Origin: Lentisalinibacter sediminis
Lineage (GTDB): Bacteria; Pseudomonadota; Gammaproteobacteria; Steroidobacterales; Woeseiaceae
Length of the DNA stretch: 64,000 bases
Reading direction: 5' to 3'
NCBI RefSeq assembly: GCF_040706615.1
Contig: NZ_JAPDRF010000003.1
Coordinates: 62,001 to 126,000 of the forward strand
Position 1 is the first letter of the stretch. Each line of letters opens with the position of its first letter. This document shows, piece by piece, positions 56,761-64,000 of the stretch. Under the pieces are notes generated by a model. It saw nothing but the letters and a program-made list of their open reading frames with translations. It did not search any database and had not been told where the DNA came from. The position numbers and the translations under genes are program-made.

Positions 56761-58413
56761 GTCCTGATCTTTCAGCCGCACCGTATCGGGCTGCAGCTCC
56801 GCGCCGAACATGTCCTGGAGTATGCGCACGTTCGGATCCTCCTCCAGCCCCTTCTTCGCAGCTTCCAGGCGCTCGGCCTCCTCGCGCCGCTGCCGCTGCA
56901 CCGGGGTCTCCTCGGCGCCGCCCACCCGGATGCTCACCTTGAGCGGCTCGCCGAAGTAGTCGGCCATGGCCTTCTCCAGCGTACGTCGCCGGGGTTCGGT
57001 GAGCAGCGTCTCGCTGCGTTCGTCCAGCTGCAGCTGCACCCCGTTGCCCTGCCGGCCCACGTAGGCGCAGTTGGCGGCCAGCAGGCGCACGGAACCGGAT
57101 ATCTCGAGCTGGCCGGCCAGGCGGTGCCAGTCCGGTTGCGACCAGAATCCGGCATGGCGGGGACCCTTTTCGGTCTTCTCACCCGCCGGCCTGTCGGCCA
57201 CCGCCGCGGACGGCTTCGCCGGCTCCCGCCCCGGCGCCGGTCCGGCTGCCGCCGGCTCGCCGGACAGGGTCTTCGCCGGCGAGAGCGAGCGGGCAGCGGG
57301 TCGACCGCCGCCTGCCGCCTGCCCGTCCGCACCGGCGGGCCGGAAGGCGAGCATCCGCAATAGTGTCATCTCGAATCCGGCGCGGGGATCCGGCGCCAGC
57401 GGCAGGTCCCGTCGGCCCGTGATGGCCACCTGGTAGTAGAGCTGCACGTCGTCCGGCGTGAAGCGTTCGGTATAGGCGGCGACCATCTCCTCGTCGGCCT
57501 CCTCGAGGTCCGTCGCGCCCACCAGCTGGTAGACGGCGATGCGTTGCAGGGCCGCCGCGATCTCGTCCAGCAGCCGCGCATAGTCCGGGAATTGCTCGTC
57601 GACGGCAGCCACGGTGGCGAGCAGCCCCGCGCCGTCGGCGGTGGCCAGTGAATCCAGCAGGCCCGTCACGTGCTGGCGGTCGACCGTGCCCAGCATCGCC
57701 CGGGTCTCGTCCTCGCGCACGGCACCGCCGCCGTAGGCGATGGCCTGGTCGAGCAGGCTCAGGGAGTCGCGCACGCTGCCCTCCGCCGCTCTGGCGATCA
57801 GCGCCAGCGCCTCCGGCTCCGCCTCCGCCTGCTCCGCCTCGCAGATCCGCGCCAGATGCTCGCCGATCATCGGCGGCGTCAGCCGCTTCAGGTTGAACTG
57901 CAGGCAACGCGACAGCACCGTCACCGGGAGCTTCTGGGGGTCCGTGGTCGCCAGCAGGAACTTCACGTGCGGCGGCGGCTCCTCCAGCGTCTTCAGCAAG
58001 GCGTTGAAGGAATGCATGGAGAGCATGTGCACCTCGTCGATGAGATACACCTTGTAGCGCCCCCGTGCCGGCGCGTACTGGACGTTGTCCAGCAGGTCCC
58101 GGGTATCGTCCACCTTGGTGCGGGAGGCCGCGTCCACCTCGATCAGATCGACGAAGCGGCCCTCGTCGATCTCGGTGCAGGCGCTGCATTCGCCGCAGGG
58201 ATCCGGCCCTACGCCCTGCTCGCAGTTCAGCGCCTTGGCGAGGATGCGGGCGATGGTGGTCTTGCCCACTCCCCGGGTGCCGGCGAACAGGTAGGCATGG
58301 TGCAGGCGGCCGCTCGCCAGCGCGTTCGTCAGCGCCTGCAGCACGTGCTGCTGACCGACCATGTCCCCGAAGGCACGGGGACGCCATTTGCGCGCCAGGA
58401 CGAGGTAGCTCAT
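56758..58413 (-). CDS. dnaX: DNA polymerase III gamma/tau subunit
   Basis: This 551-residue clamp-loader subunit begins SYLVLARKWRPRAF and has the P-loop GTRGVGKTT. A four-Cys zinc module (CEQGVGPDPCGECSAC), Walker B VYLIDEVHML and sensor LLATTDP follow. Domain III and a C-terminal Pro/Ala-rich linker lead to a tau-like tail. The start at 58413 sits directly against a REP copy that supplies the ribosome site. It is shorter than E. coli tau (643). No convincing A6G-type frameshift site for gamma is seen. Confidence 0.96.
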   Translation of the reverse strand: MSYLVLARKWRPRAFGDMVGQQHVLQALTNALASGRLHHAYLFAGTRGVGKTTIARILAKALNCEQGVGPDPCGECSACTEIDEGRFVDLIEVDAASRTKVDDTRDLLDNVQYAPARGRYKVYLIDEVHMLSMHSFNALLKTLEEPPPHVKFLLATTDPQKLPVTVLSRCLQFNLKRLTPPMIGEHLARICEAEQAEAEPEALALIARAAEGSVRDSLSLLDQAIAYGGGAVREDETRAMLGTVDRQHVTGLLDSLATADGAGLLATVAAVDEQFPDYARLLDEIAAALQRIAVYQLVGATDLEEADEEMVAAYTERFTPDDVQLYYQVAITGRRDLPLAPDPRAGFEMTLLRMLAFRPAGADGQAAGGGRPAARSLSPAKTLSGEPAAAGPAPGREPAKPSAAVADRPAGEKTEKGPRHAGFWSQPDWHRLAGQLEISGSVRLLAANCAYVGRQGNGVQLQLDERSETLLTEPRRRTLEKAMADYFGEPLKVSIRVGGAEETPVQRQRREEAERLEAAKKGLEEDPNVRILQDMFGAELQPDTVRLKDQD

Positions 58414-58467
58414 GTCGGGCCTGAAGGCCCTCCTACGGTTAGTGGTCGGGCCTGAAGGCCCTCCTAC
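58414..58467 (-). repeat. Two REP-like palindromic elements in the dnaX leader
   Basis: Two identical 23-bp units at 58414-58436 and 58445-58467 lie in the same orientation, each reading GTAGGA, then a GGGCC-TTCA-GGCCC hairpin, then GAC on the dnaX strand. GTAGGA-headed palindromes of this type are repetitive extragenic elements in several gammaproteobacteria. The near copy abuts the dnaX ATG. Confidence 0.88.
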
Positions 58468-58483
58468 AGACAGAGAATGAAGA

Positions 58484-58589
58484 GGCCCGCGCCAGCTCGT
58501 CCCCGGCACCCGGTGTCACCGCTGCCGCTGCTCCCTTCCGGGCCTGACGGGGTTCACGGCTGACCGTCGCGGGGCAACCGACGCGGACC
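58484..58589 (-). ncRNA. ffs: Signal recognition particle RNA (small bacterial 4.5S type)
   Basis: On the minus strand the conserved tip CAGGCCCGGAAGGGAGCAGC is present. The ends pair as GGUCCGCGUC with the 3' strand reading GGCGCGGGCC, a 10-bp terminal stem, giving a ~106-nt rod. The RNA binds Ffh and targets nascent membrane proteins. It lies just upstream of dnaX, as in many gammaproteobacteria. Confidence 0.95.
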
Positions 58590-58596
58590 AAGCGTC

Positions 58597-58625
58597 ATTA
58601 TCTCAGTGATCCGGCGAGGATTCAT
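58597..58625 (-). promoter_or_regulatory. Promoter of the 4.5S RNA gene
   Basis: On the minus strand GATAAT (five of six to the -10 consensus) ends seven bases before the predicted first nucleotide of ffs. The best -35, at a spacing of 17 bases, is ATGAAT (three of six). The -10 match and position are the main support. Confidence 0.6.
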
Positions 58626-58662
58626 CCCCCGTCGGCGGGCGCGCCCTGGCGGCGGCCGGGTC

Positions 58663-58995
58663 TCAGCCGGTGGCGGACGCCTTCTCTTTCCACGCCTTGA
58701 GCTGGCGCTCCATGGCATCGAAGGCGTCGCGCACGGCCACGTAGACATCCTCGTGGGCGTGCCGGTCGCCCGGCCGGTTGCTCACGGCCAGCTCCGTCCC
58801 CGGCACCCGTACCTCGAGGCGCACCTCGTAGACGTTGCCCTGCCGCTGATTGCGCTGCACGGCGTGCACGTACACATGACAACTGGTAATGCGATCGTAG
58901 AATTTCTCGAGCTTGGCCGCGCGTTCCCTGACGGCCTGTTCCACCGCTTCCGAGCGGTCCATGTCGTGGAAGTGGATCTCCGGTGGTGTCTGCAC
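58663..58995 (-). CDS. hpf: Ribosome hibernation-promoting factor / RaiA family protein
   Basis: This 110-residue protein has the HPF/RaiA fold: IHFHDMDRSEAVEQAVRERAA helix, HVYVHAVQRN and YEVRLEVRVPG strands, and EDVYVAVRDAFDAMERQLKAW. It binds the decoding centre and idles 70S ribosomes. It starts with GTG after AAAGGAG. It is short-form, without the C-terminal dimerisation domain of long HPF. Whether it is RaiA-like or HPF-like cannot be decided here. Confidence 0.9.
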   Translation of the reverse strand: MQTPPEIHFHDMDRSEAVEQAVRERAAKLEKFYDRITSCHVYVHAVQRNQRQGNVYEVRLEVRVPGTELAVSNRPGDRHAHEDVYVAVRDAFDAMERQLKAWKEKASATG

Positions 58996-59067
58996 TACTG
59001 CACTCCTTTCGTCACAGGGCGTCTCTGGTGACAGCGTAACAGAGTCCGTCGCGTGCTATGCCGCCGG

Positions 59068-60330
59068 TTAATCGGCCCGGCCGACGTCGGCGGCCCAGCT
59101 CAGGGCGTCGACCTGCAGCCGCGCCAGCACCACCATATCCAGGCCGTCGCACTGCCCGACCAGGCGCTCCACAACGCCAGGCTCGTCGCGCTCCAGGGCC
59201 TCGGTCAACGAGAGCAGAAGCCCGAGGTCGCCACTGCGCCAGAGCAATGCCTCGCGCACGTCCTCCTGCAGCGGCAGCGGCGCCAGGATATCGGCCAGCG
59301 GCGCGCCGATCAGGGTATCCAGAAGAGACAGGATGCCCGTCATGAACGCCCGGTCGGCATGGGCAGGATCGGCGGATAGCCGCTCCGACATCAGCTCCAT
59401 GAGCCGTCCCCGGGCGGCCGCGAGGGTGAGCAGCGGGCTCGGGAAGTCCGCATTGCCGTCCTGCGCGAACAGCATCACCTGGAGCCAGCGCTGCAGCCGG
59501 CGCCGGCCAAGGATCACCAGCGCATGGGACAGGCTGTCCACCCTGTGGCGCAAGCCCATGCCCGCGGAGTTCACCAGCCGGATCAGCTTGTAGCCCAGCT
59601 CGGGCAGATGCTTGACCGTCTCTTCGATATCGGCGATCTCGTTGTCACCGAGGATCTGCTGCAGGAGGCGGATGAGATTCTGGCGCGAGGGGTCCGCCGC
59701 GCGCCCCTCGAGCAGGACCGGCCGGGCAAAGAAAAAGCCCTGAAACAGGTCGAAGCCGAGCCGCTTGCATTGCGCCGCCCGATCGGGCGTGTCCACCTTC
59801 TCGGCCAGCAGCTGCATGCCGGGCCGCTGCACGGCCAGGACGATATCGCCCAGCTTCTCGGTCGGGACCTCGTGCACGTCCACCTTGATGACGTCGACCA
59901 GCGGCAGGATCTCCTCGTGGGAATCGTCCAGGCGGGTCACGTCGTCCAGCGCGAAGCGGAAACCCTGCCGCCTGAGCTCGGAGCAGCGCTGCACGAGCTC
60001 GGGCGTGATCTCCACGCTCTCCAGGATCTCCAGCATGATGCGCCCCGGCGGTAGCGCCTCGGGCAGCTCCGAGTAAAGGCTTTCCGCATCGAAGTTGATA
60101 TAGCCGCGGCAGGTGCCGAGGACGGCCTCGAGACCGAGCTCGGAGAACGCCTGGGTGACCACGCGGGCCGTGGCCAGCTGGTCGCCGGGGAAAGGCTCGC
60201 CGCCCGGGGACCGGAACAGGAGCTCGTAGGCCACGGTGTTGCCGCTGCGGTCCAGGATGGGCTGGCGGCCGAGGACGAAGGGAGTCGCCTGAACGCCTGC
60301 GGCGGCGTCTGCTACGGGAATCGCTGACAT
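59068..60330 (-). CDS. EAL-like/HDOD two-domain signalling protein (YuxH type)
   Basis: This 420-residue protein has a degenerate EAL domain (LGRQPILDRSGNTVAYELLFRS, with YELLF in place of EALLR and later VDVIKVDVHEV, LAEKVDT) and a C-terminal HDOD domain (about 215-420; LIRLVNSAGMGLRHRVDSLSHALVILG). The EAL catalytic Glu triad is not intact, so it is more likely a sensor or binder than an active c-di-GMP phosphodiesterase. The start at 60330 is used; an upstream GTG would add nine residues. Confidence 0.9.
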   Translation of the reverse strand: MSAIPVADAAAGVQATPFVLGRQPILDRSGNTVAYELLFRSPGGEPFPGDQLATARVVTQAFSELGLEAVLGTCRGYINFDAESLYSELPEALPPGRIMLEILESVEITPELVQRCSELRRQGFRFALDDVTRLDDSHEEILPLVDVIKVDVHEVPTEKLGDIVLAVQRPGMQLLAEKVDTPDRAAQCKRLGFDLFQGFFFARPVLLEGRAADPSRQNLIRLLQQILGDNEIADIEETVKHLPELGYKLIRLVNSAGMGLRHRVDSLSHALVILGRRRLQRWLQVMLFAQDGNADFPSPLLTLAAARGRLMELMSERLSADPAHADRAFMTGILSLLDTLIGAPLADILAPLPLQEDVREALLWRSGDLGLLLSLTEALERDEPGVVERLVGQCDGLDMVVLARLQVDALSWAADVGRAD

Positions 60331-60464
60331 GGCGTGCAGTCTAGCGGCGCGGCTCACCGCCCTGTCGGACCCGGTTCACAGATTGGTCGCCCTCACCCCC
60401 TTCGACTACCATCCTGACGGAAGGTCCACGGCAGATTCACTTAAACCCACGGGGGAGCCAGCGG

Positions 60465-61643
60465 ATGTCACTGAAGACGGCGATCGTCTCGCGCCTGACC
60501 AGGTCCTTCCTCGGCGAGGCACGCCTCCGCAAGCTGCGAAGCAAGGCAGAGATGCGCCGGCGCAAGGAAGGGCGGCCCCACGTCGTAGAGTTCTTCCACC
60601 AGCCCGACGACCCCCATTCGCGGCTGCTCGCGCAGGCCTTGCCCGCTTTCGCCGAGCGCTACGATGTGGAACTGAAGATCTGGCTCGTCGGCCCGCCGCC
60701 CGACTGGGCGGCACCGGAGCGCGAGCGACTGGTCGCGTGGTGCCGCGTCGATGCTGCCCGCCTCGCGGCCCGCGCCGGGCTGGATCCGGAGGCGGAGGAT
60801 CCGGCGGTGCGGCAACTGATCGCCGGCGCGCGAACCGGCGGCGATGCGCGGCGCGAGCAACTCGGCCACTACCTCGGCGCCACGCTGTATTACGAGGGCG
60901 AATGGTACTGGGGCCTGGATCGGCTGCACTATCTCGAGACGCGGCTCGCGGACCTCGGAGCCCGGCGCGCCGGCGCGCCGGGCGAACCCCTGTTCGTGCC
61001 GCCGTCCGTGCCCTCCTCCGCGTCAGCCTCGGCCGCCGCCGGACGGACGCCGGACATCCACTGGTTCCTGTCGTTCCGCAGCCCGTATACCTACATCGCC
61101 GCCGAACGGGTCAAGGCGCTCGCCGACGCCAGCGGCACCCGGCTGCAACTGCGTTACGTGCTGCCGATGCGCATGCGCGGACTGCCGGTGCCGAAGATGA
61201 AGAGCCGCTACATCGTCACCGACGTCGCCCGGGAGGCCCGCCGCCTTGGCGTGCCGTTCGGCCGCATCGCAGACCCCCTGGGCGAGCCGGTGGAGCGCGG
61301 TTATTCCCTGCTGGCCTGGGCCATCGGAGAGGGGCGCGGCTACGAGTACTGCCTTGCCTTCATGCGTGGCGTGTGGTCGCAGGGCATCGATGCGGGCAGC
61401 GACCGGGGCCTCGCGCGGATCGTCAGCGCTGCCGGCCTGGACTGGGAGGCCGGGCGTCAACACCTCGGCAGCGACGACTGGCGCGCGGTCGCCGAGGCCA
61501 ACCGGGAAGAGCTGCTCGGGCTGGGGCTGTGGGGCGTGCCCAGCTTCCGCGTCGGCGACGCGGCAATCTGGGGCCAGGATCGCCTGTGGGCCGTCGAGGA
61601 CGAAGTGCTCCGGCAGTCCGGCGCCGGCACCGCGGGCGACTGA
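60465..61643 (+). CDS. DsbA-family / 2-hydroxychromene-2-carboxylate isomerase-like protein
   Basis: This 392-residue protein holds two thioredoxin-like halves. The first has HVVEFFHQPDDPHSRLL; the second is HCCA-isomerase/GST-kappa-like with WFLSFRSPYTYIAAERV and a C-terminal GVPSFRV element with the cis-Pro. No CxxC motif is present, so disulfide oxidation is unlikely; glutathione-linked isomerase or transferase chemistry fits better. It lacks a signal peptide. Neighbours do not explain its role. Confidence 0.85.
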   Translation: MSLKTAIVSRLTRSFLGEARLRKLRSKAEMRRRKEGRPHVVEFFHQPDDPHSRLLAQALPAFAERYDVELKIWLVGPPPDWAAPERERLVAWCRVDAARLAARAGLDPEAEDPAVRQLIAGARTGGDARREQLGHYLGATLYYEGEWYWGLDRLHYLETRLADLGARRAGAPGEPLFVPPSVPSSASASAAAGRTPDIHWFLSFRSPYTYIAAERVKALADASGTRLQLRYVLPMRMRGLPVPKMKSRYIVTDVAREARRLGVPFGRIADPLGEPVERGYSLLAWAIGEGRGYEYCLAFMRGVWSQGIDAGSDRGLARIVSAAGLDWEAGRQHLGSDDWRAVAEANREELLGLGLWGVPSFRVGDAAIWGQDRLWAVEDEVLRQSGAGTAGD

Positions 61644-61752
61644 CGGTCTCCCTCGTTATGTCACCTCCGCGGAATTTGTCCGTCTCCGCGTCAACCCGCG
61701 AGGCGCCGCGGCGTTGAATTGCCTCGTACCACGAACTCGAGGGAGATCCAGG

Positions 61753-62184
61753 ATGAAAGGACGCACGATAACCTCTGGCACCCGGGCCGCGACGCTGACG
61801 GCCGCCGCCCTGAGTACTGCGGCGCTGCTTGCGGCGGGGCCTGCGCTGGCCGATCCGGGCGACAAGGTGGACGACCGCCTCGATCGCAAGGGTGACCGCA
61901 TCGAAGAACGGCTCGACCGCAAGGGCGAGCGCATCGACGAGCGACTCGACAACCGGGGTGACCGGGCGGATCGCAGGCTGGACCGGGCATCCGAACGCGC
62001 CGAGGCGAACGGGCGCGAGGAGGCAGCTCGCCACCTCGACCGCAAGGGCGACCGCATCGACCGACGGCTCGATCACAAGGGCGACCGGGTCGACCGGCGC
62101 CTGAAGCGTAAAGGGGACCGTATCGACCGGGGCCTGGACCGCAAGGGGGACCGATTGGAGCGACGGGTGGATCGGCGCAGCTAG
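61753..62184 (+). CDS. Exported highly charged 11-residue-repeat protein
   Basis: This 143-residue protein has a signal peptide ending GPALA-D (cleavage near residue 33). From residue 39 it consists of eight full 11-residue repeats of the form I-D-R-R-L-D-R-K-G-D-R (39-82, then 91-134), an 8-residue linker and a partial ninth. Charges alternate and the only hydrophobics are at positions 1 and 5. It looks like a hendecad helix, reminiscent of LEA group 3 repeats, but the family is unknown to me. It has its own terminator. Confidence 0.8.
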   Translation: MKGRTITSGTRAATLTAAALSTAALLAAGPALADPGDKVDDRLDRKGDRIEERLDRKGERIDERLDNRGDRADRRLDRASERAEANGREEAARHLDRKGDRIDRRLDHKGDRVDRRLKRKGDRIDRGLDRKGDRLERRVDRRS

Positions 62185-62218
62185 ATCCTGAGTTCCGCCC
62201 GGCACGCGGTAACCATCG

Positions 62219-62244
62219 AGAGGGCCGCTGCGGCCCTCTTTTTC
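62219..62244 (+). terminator. Rho-independent terminator of the repeat protein gene
   Basis: A nine-base-pair stem AGAGGGCCG/CGGCCCTCT closes a CTG loop, with T5 following. It lies 35 bases after the stop codon. Confidence 0.93.
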
Positions 62245-62290
62245 CCTCTCTCCGACGGCTTGCATGCCGTATCCGGAAGGCTCGGCGTTG

Positions 62291-64000
62291 CTATCCGCGC
62301 GTGTCGACCCGTTGCTCGTACAGCTCGATGTAGTTCTGGTAATAGCGGATATAGAGCATGAAGTGCTCCTCGAGCGCGCTGAGCTCGCGCTCGGTCCCGC
62401 TGAAGTACTCGAGCAGGTCCTCCCGCTGGTACTCGAGCAGGCGGCCCAGGTTGGGCGCCACGTCCTCCACGTTGTAGAGATCCATGTCGGAGTACTCGAG
62501 GATCGGCCGGTTGTCGGTGTGCAACGGCGCGCCGGCAACCAGCCCGTCCACGTCGCTCTCGCCCAGCAGCAACATGCTGGCGAGTTCATAGACGTTGTCC
62601 ACGTCGAGGCTGGCGAGGTCGCGCTCGACCGCCTGCATCCGCTCCCGCAGCTCCGGCAGGTTGACCAGTGTCGGCTCCGGCGTCCCGACCAGGATGATGA
62701 AGTGGGTCGGAAACTGGGTGAAATACCAGGCCGTGGTGTGCGGGAAGACGTCGTCGAAGGTAGCGATCAGGATGCGCAGGTCCTCGAACGACAGACCGCC
62801 GACCGGCAGCCAGGCGGCGGCGACGCCCTCGGGAGTCAGGGCGTCGCGCATGATCTCGAAATACTCGCGCGTGTAAAGGTAGGGGTTGCGCTTGTACTTG
62901 AGGTTGGTCACGTCGGTTGCGATGGCGGAGAACGCCTGGTCGGTGGCGGCAATGTAGTTGCGGGCGTCGTCCAGGACCAGCTTGAGGTCAGGGTCCGCAT
63001 ACGAATGGTGGTTGACGTTGCCGAAAAGCGGCGCCGCGTCGATGATCTTCTGCTCGATCTCGACGGCGTGGACCTCGACGCCGTGCAGCAGCATGCTGCC
63101 CGAGGTGGTCCCGGTGCCATAACCGACGGTCAGCGCCACCGCCGGATCCTCGGCCAGCAGCAGCGGCACGTGGGCCAGCATCTTCGAGTCGGCGAGCAGC
63201 ACGGCGTCGGTCCCGGAAACGTTCTGGCCGTCCACGAACAGGCCGCGATAGCCGTCCCGCTCGACGGCGGTGACCGTGCCCGACAGGCCCTCCGCGTAGT
63301 AGATGACCTCGAAGCCCCCGGCCGCGGTCCGCAGGTCGCGGCCCCTGAGTTCGGCGTGGAACGACTTGCTGTCGGCGAAGACCAGCACGTTCGCGACGGC
63401 GGCAACCACCAGCAGGGAGGCCCATTGCATCGGGGCGGAGCGGCCGGTGCGCAGCAGGAAGGCCAGGGCGATCAGCAGGCTGAGATTGACGAGGATGAGC
63501 GTGGTGTTCCACATGCCCACGAAGGGGATGAGGACGAAGCCCGTCAGCAGGCTGCCGAGGACGCAACCGAGTGTATTGGAGAAGAGGGTGGCGCCTGCCT
63601 TCGCGCCGATCCGGTCCACATCCCGGGCGTAGATGCGAACTCCCAGCGGGAACAGGATGCCCATGAACACGGCCGGTATGAACGAAACCGTGAAGGCCAG
63701 GCCCATGCCCAGCGTTAGCTGGCCGACCGGCGTCGTGTCTGCCAGGAGGAGGGTCAGCTGCTCGAACTGCCGGAATACGAGCAGCACGACGGCACCGCTG
63801 AAGGCCGTCACGATCGACACGGCGCTGAACCAGGACTCGAGATCGCGCCGCCGATCCACGGTCCGCGCCACCATCCATGCGCCCACCGCGAAGCCGAGCA
63901 GGAAGCCGGCGAGGATGAGCGCGAAGGCCTGCGAGGTCGACAGCCCGTAGGTCGAGAGGATGCGCACCCACAGCATCTCGTATCCCAGCGCGATGAAGCC
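62291..64000 (-). CDS. Fused membrane transporter-like / spermidine synthase-like protein, N-terminus cut by the window edge
   Basis: The visible 570 residues begin GFIALGYEMLWVRIL at the window edge; the rest of the N-terminus lies to the right. Membrane segments follow (LILAGFLLGFAVGAWMV, GLAFTVSFIPAVFMGILFPLGVR, NTLGCVLGSLLTGFVLIP), then a spermidine-synthase-like domain with VGYGTGTTSG, AVEIEQKI and VLDDARNYIAAT. The architecture equals the protein at 5136-7826, but the domains are arranged with fewer membrane segments. It is probably not a true spermidine synthase; the substrate is unknown. Confidence 0.85.
   Translation of the reverse strand, partial: GFIALGYEMLWVRILSTYGLSTSQAFALILAGFLLGFAVGAWMVARTVDRRRDLESWFSAVSIVTAFSGAVVLLVFRQFEQLTLLLADTTPVGQLTLGMGLAFTVSFIPAVFMGILFPLGVRIYARDVDRIGAKAGATLFSNTLGCVLGSLLTGFVLIPFVGMWNTTLILVNLSLLIALAFLLRTGRSAPMQWASLLVVAAVANVLVFADSKSFHAELRGRDLRTAAGGFEVIYYAEGLSGTVTAVERDGYRGLFVDGQNVSGTDAVLLADSKMLAHVPLLLAEDPAVALTVGYGTGTTSGSMLLHGVEVHAVEIEQKIIDAAPLFGNVNHHSYADPDLKLVLDDARNYIAATDQAFSAIATDVTNLKYKRNPYLYTREYFEIMRDALTPEGVAAAWLPVGGLSFEDLRILIATFDDVFPHTTAWYFTQFPTHFIILVGTPEPTLVNLPELRERMQAVERDLASLDVDNVYELASMLLLGESDVDGLVAGAPLHTDNRPILEYSDMDLYNVEDVAPNLGRLLEYQREDLLEYFSGTERELSALEEHFMLYIRYYQNYIELYEQRVDTRG

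Noticed and set aside
56758..58413. Programmed -1 frameshift site in dnaX
   Set aside because: I found no A AAA AAG-type heptamer followed by a stem; the best poly-A run (GAAAAGG near 57168) is too short.
58414..58467. CRISPR array
   Set aside because: Only two units with an 8-base gap, each a palindrome; this fits REP elements, and there are no cas genes.

Overview
The window is 64 kb of GC-rich, densely coding chromosome from a free-living gammaproteobacterium. The evidence for this is the gene content. There is a gammaproteobacterial tmRNA tag (ANDDNYALAA). The orn/rsgA neighbourhood, the ybaB-recR-dnaX-4.5S RNA block and the divergent ppsR/ppsA pair have the usual gammaproteobacterial layout, and orn and rsgA carry their usual motifs. 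A SbtA/SbtB bicarbonate-uptake pair, an OmcA/MtrC-type decaheme cytochrome and many exported peptidases suggest a marine or sediment organism with autotrophic or respiratory flexibility (Chromatiales/Woeseiales-like; this placement is inference). I see no IS element, prophage, integrase, CRISPR array or rRNA operon. The tmRNA is cut by the left edge and a fused membrane 'spermidine synthase' by the right edge.

Region by region. 1-5 kb: tmRNA 3' half, a TauD-type dioxygenase, then sbtB and sbtA read leftward and facing a LysR regulator, a membrane fatty-acid/sterol hydroxylase and a small conserved protein. 5-12 kb: a fused transporter-like/spermidine-synthase-like protein, a surface decaheme lipoprotein with a collagen-like stalk, and a 372-bp divergent control region with two copies of a TGACAATTGTCA palindrome in front of a cysteine-rich Crp/Fnr regulator and a DUF2505 protein. 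12-21 kb: an exported-looking D-2-hydroxyacid dehydrogenase, a voltage-gated K+ channel, a HAD/PlsC phospholipid enzyme, a class I amidotransferase, an NTF2-like protein, two overlapping lipoprotein genes, DUF2878 and a cyclopropane-fatty-acid-synthase-like methyltransferase. 21-28 kb: Kbp (BON-LysM), dodecin, a gluzincin-type peptidase translationally coupled to a TolB/FlgO-TPR-DUF3471 protein, and an S9 peptidase. 28-37 kb: a Ycf46-like AAA ATPase followed by a coiled-coil FHA protein, ChaC, several small membrane or exported proteins (one behind a perfect CRP-type site), an M28 peptidase and a YkvA protein. 37-47 kb: the tail-specific protease Prc, then a three- or four-gene RND efflux cassette (small exported protein, adaptor, two different RND pumps) behind a strong promoter overlapped by an inverted repeat. 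47-64 kb: mostly housekeeping, namely ppsR/ppsA, orn, rsgA, a HIT protein, recR, ybaB, dnaX, 4.5S RNA and hpf, plus an EAL-like/HDOD protein, a DsbA-like protein and a highly charged 11-residue-repeat exported protein.

How the genes fit together. SbtA/SbtB with LysR form a self-contained inorganic-carbon uptake unit. The decaheme cytochrome and the Crp/Fnr protein look like a regulated extracellular electron-transfer unit, although no MtrA/MtrB partner is present here. The RND genes resemble an MdtABC-type heteromeric pump lacking its own outer-membrane channel. PpsR controls PpsA. The most interesting candidates for something new are the palindrome-controlled decaheme/Crp unit, the peptidase plus TolB-TPR-DUF3471 coupled pair, the AAA/FHA pair, the REP-derived leader of dnaX and the hendecad-repeat exported protein.
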